From Acidimicrobiia bacterium (GTDB lineage: Bacteria; Actinomycetota; Acidimicrobiia; Acidimicrobiales; Poriferisodalaceae), in NCBI GenBank assembly GCA_026983855.1, contig JALSTE010000412.1, positions 1 through 11,748 on the forward strand: a stretch of 11,748 bases of DNA, given 5' to 3'. Both the position numbers and the translations under genes were made by a program. The notes under the pieces were generated by a model. The model ran no database searches. It had not been told where the DNA came from and saw nothing but the letters and a program-made list of their open reading frames with translations. The first letter of the stretch is position 1. Each line of letters starts with the position of its first letter. This document shows, one piece after another, positions 5,653 to 11,748 of the stretch.

Positions 5653-5807
5653 TCCGGCGCGGTTCCCTCGAATGGGCCGGCTGGTGTCGGCGGTGAGGGG
5701 GACCGGCCGGGTTGACGGATGTTCGCCGACGGGGAATCAGGCGGGTCTCGGGTCGCCGGCGATGGAGGGGGAGACGGGTCATCTGGCCCCGGACGGGATG
5801 GCGTCGG

Positions 5808-5813
5808 TAGGGT
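5808..5813 (+). promoter_or_regulatory. -10 element TAGGGT before the HMGCS-like/thiolase operon
   Basis: TCGGTAGGGT fits the same TANNNT pattern as the other promoters. Transcription from about 5820 leaves a 31-nt leader with AGGGGGG (5837-5843) 7 nt before GTG 5851, so this mRNA is leadered, unlike the three upstream genes. The rest of the 5631-5850 gap shows no gene. Confidence 0.5.
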
Positions 5814-5850
5814 GAACGGACCTGAACTCGACCACCAGGGGGGACACGAG

Positions 5851-7284
5851 GTGACGGTTGATCCAGCGCCGACCGGGATTCTGGCCTATGGGGCGTACCT
5901 GCCCCACTACCGTCTGGAGAGGTCCCGAATCACCGAGGCCCTGGGCTCGGGCGGGGGGCGGGGAACCCGATCGGTGGCCTCCTACGACGAGGACGTCAAC
6001 TCGATGGGGGTGGAGGCGGCGCGAGTGGCCCTGAGAGGCACCGACATCGTTCCCGACGTGTTGACCTTGGCCACCACCGATCCCCCCTACCTGGACAAGA
6101 CCAACGCCACCACCATCCATGCCGCCCTGGACCTGGACCCCGGGGTGATGGCCACCGACGCCGTGGGCGGACCCCGCTCCGGTCTGGCCCAGTTCATACT
6201 CGCCGCCGCCTCGCCCTGGTGGACCACGCTGTCGGTGGCCTCCGACATCCGGACCGGGCGGCCGGGGAGCGCCGAGGAGGCCCTTGGCGGTGACGCCGCC
6301 GCCGCTTTCCTCTGCGGCTCGGACGCCTCGGGCGATCTGCTCGCTCGATACCTGGGATCGGCCTCGGTGTCCCGGGAGTTCCTGGACCGGTGGCGGGAGC
6401 CGGGGAACCACTATTCGAGGGTGTGGGAGGAGAGATTCGCCGAGGGGATCTACACCGAGATGGCCCTCACCGCCCTGGAGAGGGCCCTGGCCAAGGCGGG
6501 CCTCGGTACCGAGGGACCCGACCACCTGGTGGTGAGCGGCATCCACGCCCGGGCCCGGCGGACCGTCACCCGGAGGTTGGCGGCCTCGGGGCTGGAGGGG
6601 CGGATCGCCGACGACCTCGCCGGGGTGGTGGGCTCCATGGGAGCCGCCGACGCCGGCGTGTCCCTCGCCGCGGTCCTGGACCGGGCCAATCCCGGAGAGA
6701 CGATCGCCGTGTTGTCCCTCTCCGACGGGGCCGACGCCATCGTGCTGCGGACGACGGACCACCTCACCGCCGGACGTCCCGCACCCTCCGTCGCCGACCA
6801 GATCGAATCAGGTGACACCGGGCTCGACTACGCCAAGTTCCTCACCTGGCGGGGATTTCTCGACCGTGAGCCGCCACGACGTCCCGACCCCGACCGTCCG
6901 GCCGGTCCTCCGAGCCACCGCAGCGAGCACTGGAAGTTCGGCTTCATCGGATCCCGGGACCGGAGCACCGGGGCCATCCATCTACCCCCTCAGCGGGTCT
7001 CCATGGACGGAGGGGCCGTGGACGACATGGAGCCGGTGCCCATGGCCGACGTCGGCGCCACCATCGCCACGTTCACCGTGGACCGCCTGGCCTACTCGAT
7101 GAGTCCCCCGGTGGTGGCGGCGGTCATCGATTTCGACGGGGGAGGGCGTTTCCAGTGCGAGATGACCGACGTGGATCCTGACCGGGTGGCCATTGGGGAC
7201 CGGGTGGAGATGACGTTCCGGCGTCTCTTCACCGCCGATGGGGTGCACAATTACTTCTGGAAGGCCCGGCCGGCACGGAGCTGA
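5851..7284 (+). CDS. HMG-CoA synthase-like protein fused to a DUF35 OB-fold domain; catalytic Cys absent
   Basis: A 477-residue protein. Residues about 8-310 form an HMGCS/KAS III-like thiolase-fold domain (ILAYGAYLPHYRL; DEDVNSMGVEAARVAL; SLSDGADAIVLR). Residues about 355-475 match DUF35: a ribbon-like HLPPQRV segment without its cysteines, then an OB fold (TIATFTVDRLAYS...VAIGDRVEMTFRR...YFW). Against HMG-CoA synthases, the catalytic Cys motif (ACYGGT-like) reads DAVGGPRSG near 103-111, and the Glu of TESG reads TTDP near 75-78. A His is kept in SGIHARARR (His232). The protein is therefore unlikely to be a normal HMG-CoA synthase; it may be a scaffold or donor-binding partner of the following thiolase, as in thiolase/DUF35/HMGCS-like complexes. 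GTG 5851 is chosen from its strong ribosome site; upstream in-frame sequence is low complexity. A small hairpin (7302-7316) lies before the thiolase. Confidence 0.85.
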   Translation: MTVDPAPTGILAYGAYLPHYRLERSRITEALGSGGGRGTRSVASYDEDVNSMGVEAARVALRGTDIVPDVLTLATTDPPYLDKTNATTIHAALDLDPGVMATDAVGGPRSGLAQFILAAASPWWTTLSVASDIRTGRPGSAEEALGGDAAAAFLCGSDASGDLLARYLGSASVSREFLDRWREPGNHYSRVWEERFAEGIYTEMALTALERALAKAGLGTEGPDHLVVSGIHARARRTVTRRLAASGLEGRIADDLAGVVGSMGAADAGVSLAAVLDRANPGETIAVLSLSDGADAIVLRTTDHLTAGRPAPSVADQIESGDTGLDYAKFLTWRGFLDREPPRRPDPDRPAGPPSHRSEHWKFGFIGSRDRSTGAIHLPPQRVSMDGGAVDDMEPVPMADVGATIATFTVDRLAYSMSPPVVAAVIDFDGGGRFQCEMTDVDPDRVAIGDRVEMTFRRLFTADGVHNYFWKARPARS

Positions 7285-7338
7285 CCGGAACAGGAACCAC
7301 CGGTCGCAAACCGACCTGAGGGACAGAGGGGAGATCAA

Positions 7339-8529
7339 ATGGGGTCACACGGAATCAAGGACCAGGTGGCGATCGTGGGGATGGGCTGCACCCGTTTCGG
7401 CGAGCACTGGGACAAGGGCGTCGACGACCTGCTCATAGACGCCGCCCACGAGGCCTACGCCTCGGCGGGGGTCGAGCAGGACGACATCGACGCCTTCTGG
7501 CTGGGGACCATGGCCTCGGGCCAGAGCGGGCTGACCCTGAGCCGGCCCCTGCAGCTCGGCTACAAGCCGGTGTCCCGGCTGGAGAACTACTGCGCCACCG
7601 GATCGGAGGCCTTCCGCAACGCCTGCTACGCCGTGGCCTCGGGGGCCTACGACGTGGCCATGGCCATCGGGGTGGAGAAGCTCAAGGACTCCGGTTTCTC
7701 CGGACTGGTTGGAACCAGGCCCCCCGCCGACGGCACCGAGGCGTCGCTCACGGCCCCGGCCAGCTTCAGCCTGCTGGCCCCGGCCTACGCCAAGAAGTAC
7801 GGGGTGGAAGAGAGCACCATGAAGGAGGTCCTGACCCGGATCGCCTGGAAGAACCACCGCAACGGGGCCCTCAATCCCCGGGCCCAGTTCCGCAAGGAGG
7901 TGGCCAAGGAGACCATCGCCGGTTCACCGCTGGTGGCCGGACCCCTCGGGGTGTTCGACTGCTCGGGAGTGTCGGACGGTTCGGCGGCGGCCATCATCGT
8001 CAGGGCCGAGGACGCCCATCGCTACACCGACCACCCCATCTACGTGAAGGCTCTGGCGTTCACCGCCGGCCCCGCCGCGGGTCCCATCGACTCGACCTAC
8101 GACTACACGACCTTCCGGGAGGTGGTGGCCTCGGCCGAGGACGCCTACGCCCAGGCCGGGATCACCGACCCGATGGCCGAGATAGCCATGGCCGAGGTCC
8201 ACGACTGCTTCACCCCCACCGAACTGGTGCTCATGGAGGACCTGGGGTTCGCACCGAGGGGTATGGCCTGGAAGGAGGCCCTGGCGGGCACGTTCGACCT
8301 CGACGGCGAACTACCGGTCAACCCCGACGGCGGACTCAAGTCCTTCGGCCACCCGATCGGTGCCTCGGGCCTCAGGATGCTCTTCGAGTGCTGGTTGCAG
8401 CTCCGGGGTGAGGCGCCCCCCGAGCGTCAGATCGAGACCGACAAGAGCCTCGGTCTGACCCACAACCTGGGCGGGGCCCCGGGAGCCTGTGTGTCGTTCG
8501 TTTCGATCGTTGGTGCCAACAGGGGCTGA
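7339..8529 (+). CDS. Thiolase of the SCP-x/lipid-transfer type (acetyl-CoA acetyltransferase-like)
   Basis: A 396-residue thiolase, full length for the family. The acyl-accepting Cys85 lies in ENYCATGSEA. HDCFTPTELVLMEDLGF (His288-Cys290) is the SCP-x form of the NEAF motif. SFGHPIGASG holds His338, and Cys384 in GGAPGACVSFV sits at the place of the second thiolase cysteine. It should make or break carbon-carbon bonds between acyl-CoA units in the cytoplasm; the substrate is unknown. AGGGGAG 5 nt before ATG 7339 is a strong ribosome site. It lies 54 bp after the HMGCS-like/DUF35 gene in the same direction. Such pairs are known to form complexes in which the DUF35 domain bridges the two enzymes (archaeal mevalonate pathway; PhlACB), and related thiolase/DUF35 pairs act in steroid side-chain breakdown. 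Confidence 0.92.
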   Translation: MGSHGIKDQVAIVGMGCTRFGEHWDKGVDDLLIDAAHEAYASAGVEQDDIDAFWLGTMASGQSGLTLSRPLQLGYKPVSRLENYCATGSEAFRNACYAVASGAYDVAMAIGVEKLKDSGFSGLVGTRPPADGTEASLTAPASFSLLAPAYAKKYGVEESTMKEVLTRIAWKNHRNGALNPRAQFRKEVAKETIAGSPLVAGPLGVFDCSGVSDGSAAAIIVRAEDAHRYTDHPIYVKALAFTAGPAAGPIDSTYDYTTFREVVASAEDAYAQAGITDPMAEIAMAEVHDCFTPTELVLMEDLGFAPRGMAWKEALAGTFDLDGELPVNPDGGLKSFGHPIGASGLRMLFECWLQLRGEAPPERQIETDKSLGLTHNLGGAPGACVSFVSIVGANRG

Positions 8530-8555
8530 AGTTCGGGTAGTTTTCGACTAGATCG

Positions 8556-8569
8556 CCGCCCAAGGGCGG
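8556..8569 (+). terminator. Short inverted repeat after the thiolase gene
   Basis: CCGCCC-AA-GGGCGG starts 27 nt after the thiolase stop. The 2-nt centre means an effective 5-bp stem with a 4-nt loop. No T-run follows. It may help end the operon transcript together with the stronger element at 8614. Confidence 0.35.
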
Positions 8570-8613
8570 TGTACATCCCCGGTCAGCCCGGGGGCGACCT
8601 TTATCTGGGGGGA

Positions 8614-8641
8614 GGGTCCGGGCCACACGTGGCCCGGACCC
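8614..8641. terminator. Perfect 13-bp inverted repeat, probable bidirectional terminator
   Basis: GGGTCCGGGCCAC (8614-8626) and its exact complement GTGGCCCGGACCC (8629-8641) flank a 2-nt centre, giving a very stable hairpin of about 12 bp in RNA from either strand. It sits between the convergent stops of the thiolase (8529) and the alpha/beta hydrolase (8765), where one terminator could serve both. No T-run is present on either side, as is common in high-GC actinobacteria. Confidence 0.75.
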
Positions 8642-8672
8642 GGTCGCGTCGTGGCGGGGAGGACCAACCCCC

Positions 8673-8770
8673 GGTGGACGGTGACGGGTGGTCTCAGCGC
8701 CCGAGGATGTCGCCCTCTTGTCCAGGAGTACGACGGACTCCCTGGTGGACGGTGACGGGTGGTCTCAGCG
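8673..8770 (-). repeat. 27-bp direct repeat across the 3' end of the alpha/beta hydrolase gene
   Basis: Identical 27-bp copies lie at 8673-8699 and 8744-8770, offset by 71 bp, with weaker similarity extending a few bases further (C-rich flank before GGTGGAC). Read on the minus strand, the copy at 8770-8744 holds the last Arg codon and TGA stop of the hydrolase (CGCTGAGACC...), and the other copy follows downstream. The arrangement mirrors the one at the end of sigma gene 1. Confidence 0.9.
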
Positions 8771-9763
8771 GGCGCCGACGTTTTCGCCGGTGACCGTTCG
8801 GGTGATCAGGCCCACGACCTCGTCCACGGCCTCCAGGGGCAACTGGTGTCCGGCCCGGGGCAGCCAGGCGATGTCGGCCCGTGGTGCGGAGTCGGCGATC
8901 TCCTGGTTGATGGCGGGGCGGGTGAGGCGGTCCAGGCGACCGGCCAGGACATGTATCGGGGTCTGCACCGAGGCCAGCCCGGGGCGCAGGTCGAAGTGGG
9001 CCAGGGCCCGGGCGGCGGCCAGGGCGGCCCGCGGTGGGGTGGAGGAGAAGATCTCGATGGTGAAGTCCACCAGTGACAGGGGCGGATCCTCCCCGAACGT
9101 TCGCATCGCCACCAGGCGGGCCAGGGCCCGGTTGCGGGGACGTCCGTAGAGCCAACGGGCCAATTCGAGATCGGCCAGGCGGGTCTCCCACGGCGAACGG
9201 GCCAGCGACGCCAGAATCACCGCCGCCCCCACCCTCGTGGCGTGATGATCCTGCCGGGCCTGTCTCCGGACGAGCATGGAGAGACACGACACCCCGCCCA
9301 TCGAGTGACCCACCACGGTCACCTCGTCGACCCCCGTGGACTCGATCACCGTGTCCAGATCCGATCCGAGGAGATCGGCGGTCACCTCCGCCGTACCGAG
9401 GGTGGAACCACCGTGGCCCCTCTGGTCGTAGGCCACCACCCTCAGGCCGCGGTCGACCAGCTTCGGAACCACGAGGGTCCAGTAGCGGGTGGCGGCGGTG
9501 AGGCCGTGGGAGAGGACGACGGTGGGACCCTCACCGGAAGTGACCACACCCAGTTCGGCCCCATCGGCGGTGGAAACGGTGGTGTAATCGCCGTCCAGGG
9601 GCCCCAGTGTCCGACCGGCCCACGGATCGGGTGTTCGGTACAGGCGACGGAGGCGGCGGCGGGCGTCGAGGACCCCGAGAGCGGTACCCAGGGTCATGGC
9701 GGCCCCCACCGCCCTCATTCCCCGGTGTCCACGGCCCCTCGGCCCGGCCGGTGGTTCTTCCAT
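8765..9763 (-). CDS. Alpha/beta-fold hydrolase with an N-terminal hydrophobic segment
   Basis: A 332-residue hydrolase. Residues about 16-33 (MRAVGAAMTLGTALGVLD) are weakly hydrophobic after a basic start and could be a membrane anchor or uncleaved signal. The fold follows from about 70: oxyanion region LSHGLTAATRYW (about 84-95), DQRGHGGS (about 113-120), nucleophile Ser154 in VVGHSMGG, Asp278 in LAGRLDRLT and His306 in AGHQLPLE, so the triad is complete. It would cleave an ester, lactone, amide or similar bond; the substrate is unknown. ATG 9763 lies 5 bp after the dxs stop, and its GGGAG (9777-9773) spans the end of dxs, which suggests translational coupling. ATG at residue 16 is a weaker alternative start. 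The stop lies within a direct repeat. Confidence 0.9.
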   Translation of the reverse strand: MEEPPAGPRGRGHRGMRAVGAAMTLGTALGVLDARRRLRRLYRTPDPWAGRTLGPLDGDYTTVSTADGAELGVVTSGEGPTVVLSHGLTAATRYWTLVVPKLVDRGLRVVAYDQRGHGGSTLGTAEVTADLLGSDLDTVIESTGVDEVTVVGHSMGGVSCLSMLVRRQARQDHHATRVGAAVILASLARSPWETRLADLELARWLYGRPRNRALARLVAMRTFGEDPPLSLVDFTIEIFSSTPPRAALAAARALAHFDLRPGLASVQTPIHVLAGRLDRLTRPAINQEIADSAPRADIAWLPRAGHQLPLEAVDEVVGLITRTVTGENVGAR

Positions 9764-9768
9764 GGGGA

Positions 9769-11655
9769 TCAGCTCCCGGACTCGAGGCGGAGGAGGCGCT
9801 TGTGGATAGTGGCCGCCAGGCCGGTGGAATCCAGGCCCAGCTCGGACCGGAGCAGGTTGGGGTCGCCGTGCTCGAGGTACTCCACCGGAGTGCCGATGTT
9901 GAGGGTGGCGGGGCCCCGGCCCGGGCCCGACAGGCGGGAGAGGGAGTCGGCCACCGCCGAACCCACGCCGCCCACCCGGATACCGTCCTCGACGGTGACG
10001 ACGAGATCGTGGGTGAAGGCGTCGCGGAGCATGGCCCTGTCCAGTGGGGCCACGACACGGGCATCCCAGATGGTCGGCTGGACACCCTCCGAACGGAGGA
10101 TGTCCGCCGCCTCACGGACATCGGCGAGGCGGCAGCCCACCGAGATGATGCACACCCTGTCGCCGGTCTCCACCCGGCGGGCGTTCAGGCCCGATCCGAC
10201 CTCACCGTCGCCGGCCTGGGGCGCCGCCCCCTTGGGCCAGCGAATGGCCACGGGACCCTCGGTGATGGCCAGGGCGGTGGAGAACATCGCCTCCAGCTCC
10301 TGGTAGCTGGAGGGGGTGAACACCGTCATCCCCGGAACCCTCAGGAGCAGCGACAGGTCCAGCACCCCGTGGTGGGATGGTCCGTCGGGTCCGGTGATCC
10401 CCGATCGGTCCAGACAGAAGATGACCGGCATGTGGTGCAACCCGACGTCGTACTCGACCTGGTCGAAGGCCCGGCTCAGGAACGTCGAGTACAGGGCGAC
10501 GACCGGCCGCAGCCCGGCCATCGCCATTCCGGCGGCGGCGGTGACGGCGTGCTGCTCGGCGATTCCGACGTCGAAGAACCGGTCGGGGTACCTCTCCTGG
10601 AATGGGATCAGACCGGTGCTGCCGGGCATGGCGGCGGTGATGGCCACCAGCTCGGGATGCTCGGCCGCCGCCGCCAGGAGGGAGGAGGTGAACGCCGAGC
10701 GAAACTCGGGCAGGACCGAGGGCCGGGAGGTGGGACCGGTGAGGGGGTCGAACAGCCCGGTGTCGTGCAGGTGGTTCTCGGTGTGTTCCTCCGCCGGTGT
10801 GTAGCCCCGGCCCTTCTGGGTGAGGACGTGAACCACGATGGGACCCTGGTCGTAGGCGGCGGCCGCCCTCAGGGCCGACTCGAGGGCGGCAATGTCGTGG
10901 CCGTCGACGGGCCCGGTGTAGCGAACCCCCAGGGTCTCGAAGAATGCGGGGGGTTCCCACATCTCCCTCATGGCCGCCGCCGCCCCGACCAGACCCCTCT
11001 TGACCTCGCCCCCCAGGGGCACCCGCTCGAGAACCTCGGCCAGACGGATCCTGCCCTTCACGTACTGGGGATGGGAACGCAACCGGGAGACGGCGGAGGA
11101 CAGGCGGCTCACCGTGGGGGCGTAGGAGCGGCCATTGTCGTTGAGCACGATCACCGCCCGCTGGCGACGGTGACCGAGGTTGTTCAGGGCCTCGAAACTC
11201 ATACCCCCCGTGAGGGACCCGTCGCCGATGACCGCCACGACGGTGCGGTGATCCTCACCGCGATTCTCGAACCCGGCACTGATGCCGTAGGCGTAGGAGA
11301 GCGCGGTGGAGGCGTGGCTGTTCTCGATCCAATCGTGCTCGGACTCCCGGCGGTTGGGGTACCCGCTTAGCCCGTTGCGCTGACGCAGGCTCTCAAAGGC
11401 CCGGCGCCGCCCGGTGATGAGCTTGTGCACGTAGGCCTGGTGTCCGGTGTCCCAGAGGATCACATCGCGGGGGGATTCGAACACCCGGTGAATGGCGAGG
11501 GTCAGCTCGACCGCGCCCAGGTTGGAGCCCAGGTGCCCGCCGGTTCGGGACACGGACTCGACGATGAACTGGCGGATCTCGGCGCACAGCTCCTCGAGCT
11601 GGTCCTCGTTCAGGGCCCGCAGATCTGCCGGGCTGTTGATCTTGTCGAGCAGCAT
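9769..11655 (-). CDS. dxs: 1-deoxy-D-xylulose-5-phosphate synthase
   Basis: A 628-residue full-length Dxs. It joins pyruvate and glyceraldehyde 3-phosphate, with thiamine diphosphate and Mg2+, to give DXP for the MEP isoprenoid pathway in the cytoplasm. Seen: SRTGGHLGSNLGAVELT (His41), WDTGHQAYVHK (His72), the ThDP/Mg motif GDGSLTGGM (144-152) ending in LNDNGRSYAP (171-180), catalytic Glu367 in DVGIAEQHAV, the substrate loop DRSGITGPDGPSHHG (416-430), and a C-terminal transketolase domain (about 495-620). ATG 11655 is the only good start: an in-frame TAG lies at 11673-11671. AGGAG (11672-11668) is 12 nt away, a rather long spacing. It is the first gene of a two-gene operon with the alpha/beta hydrolase. 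No key residue is missing. Confidence 0.97.
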   Translation of the reverse strand: MLLDKINSPADLRALNEDQLEELCAEIRQFIVESVSRTGGHLGSNLGAVELTLAIHRVFESPRDVILWDTGHQAYVHKLITGRRRAFESLRQRNGLSGYPNRRESEHDWIENSHASTALSYAYGISAGFENRGEDHRTVVAVIGDGSLTGGMSFEALNNLGHRRQRAVIVLNDNGRSYAPTVSRLSSAVSRLRSHPQYVKGRIRLAEVLERVPLGGEVKRGLVGAAAAMREMWEPPAFFETLGVRYTGPVDGHDIAALESALRAAAAYDQGPIVVHVLTQKGRGYTPAEEHTENHLHDTGLFDPLTGPTSRPSVLPEFRSAFTSSLLAAAAEHPELVAITAAMPGSTGLIPFQERYPDRFFDVGIAEQHAVTAAAGMAMAGLRPVVALYSTFLSRAFDQVEYDVGLHHMPVIFCLDRSGITGPDGPSHHGVLDLSLLLRVPGMTVFTPSSYQELEAMFSTALAITEGPVAIRWPKGAAPQAGDGEVGSGLNARRVETGDRVCIISVGCRLADVREAADILRSEGVQPTIWDARVVAPLDRAMLRDAFTHDLVVTVEDGIRVGGVGSAVADSLSRLSGPGRGPATLNIGTPVEYLEHGDPNLLRSELGLDSTGLAATIHKRLLRLESGS

Positions 11656-11695
11656 CCCGGCCGCAATCTCCTAACTGAACGGACCACCTCGAATC

Positions 11696-11701
11696 ATTGT
11701 A
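11696..11701 (-). promoter_or_regulatory. -10 element TACAAT of the dxs operon
   Basis: TACAAT reads on the minus strand from 11701 to 11696. A start near 11689 leaves a leader of about 34 nt carrying AGGAG (11672-11668) before ATG 11655. No good -35 is visible. The remaining bases to the right edge (11702-11748) show no gene. No riboswitch-like structure fits in so short a leader. Confidence 0.5.
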
Positions 11702-11748
11702 GGACTCCCCGAAGCCGGTGGGTTCCCGCGCCCCTCCCCGGTCCGCCC

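Noticed and set aside
5641..5664. GGAAT-N16-GTT as a second ECF promoter
   Set aside because: The spacing is 16 rather than 18 bp, and it does not place a start near the downstream gene as well as TAGGGT at 5808 does.
5719..5850. Upstream start for the HMGCS-like gene (including GTG 5812)
   Set aside because: The added residues are low-complexity Gly/Asp/Ser, they precede or overlap the -10 element, and GTG 5851 has a much better ribosome site.
9607..11370. 587-codon open frame on the plus strand
   Set aside because: It lies antisense to dxs and the hydrolase, whose motifs are unmistakable. Its translation is Gly/His/Val-rich low complexity, typical of a shadow frame in high-GC DNA.

Overview
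The window is high-GC DNA in a dense bacterial layout. Actinobacterial signs are GTG starts, promoters with only a TANNNT -10 element set directly before start codons, a zinc-binding anti-sigma factor and a Dxs of actinobacterial type. The secreted protease tail carries the GYW...DGGIF.FGDA repeat that I associate with Acidimicrobiia and relatives. I therefore read this as an actinobacterium, plausibly Acidimicrobiia. This is an inference from style and families; no rRNA or other taxonomic marker is present.

Layout, left to right. (1) 1-1551, minus: a secreted subtilisin-like (S8) protease whose 3' end runs off the left edge; its C-terminal tail is a 42-residue tandem repeat. (2) 1746-2492, plus: an ECF sigma factor with a long disordered N-terminus and no adjacent anti-sigma gene. 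(3) 2661-3254 and 3327-3950, plus: a class I SAM-dependent methyltransferase and an NfuA-type iron-sulfur carrier, each apparently with its own promoter and a leaderless start. (4) 3951-4401: a gene-free stretch with a 73-bp tandem repeat followed by a promoter-like GGAAC-N18-GTT. (5) 4402-5630, plus: a second ECF sigma factor, a small zinc-binding anti-sigma factor with RsrA-like ligand spacing, and a small two-helix membrane protein, probably one autoregulated operon. (6) 5851-8529, plus: an HMG-CoA synthase-like/DUF35 fusion lacking the expected catalytic Cys and Glu, followed by an SCP-x-type thiolase that keeps its catalytic Cys. (7) 8530-8764: convergent 3' ends with a perfect 13-bp inverted repeat (bidirectional terminator) and a direct repeat. 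(8) 11655-8765, minus: dxs (first enzyme of the MEP isoprenoid pathway) and, 5 bp downstream, an alpha/beta hydrolase, translated as an operon from a TACAAT promoter.

How the parts may work together. The sigma/anti-sigma pair resembles SigR/RsrA-type thiol-stress modules, and an Fe-S carrier gene lies next to it; whether they share a regulon is untested. The HMGCS-like/DUF35 protein and thiolase probably form one acyl-CoA-handling complex, by analogy with archaeal thiolase-DUF35-HMGCS and bacterial PhlACB assemblies. dxs makes DXP for isoprenoids; the hydrolase substrate cannot be read from sequence.

The most unusual DNA-level signal is that three gene 3' ends (sigma 1, the NfuA-type gene, the alpha/beta hydrolase) are each followed by direct repeats with periods of 68, 73 and 71 bp. 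In two of the three the repeat includes the stop codon. No CRISPR array, tRNA, rRNA, insertion sequence or phage gene was seen. No convincing wholly new system is visible; the best candidates are the Cys-less HMGCS-DUF35/thiolase pair and the sigma/anti-sigma/membrane-protein operon with its upstream 73-bp repeat.
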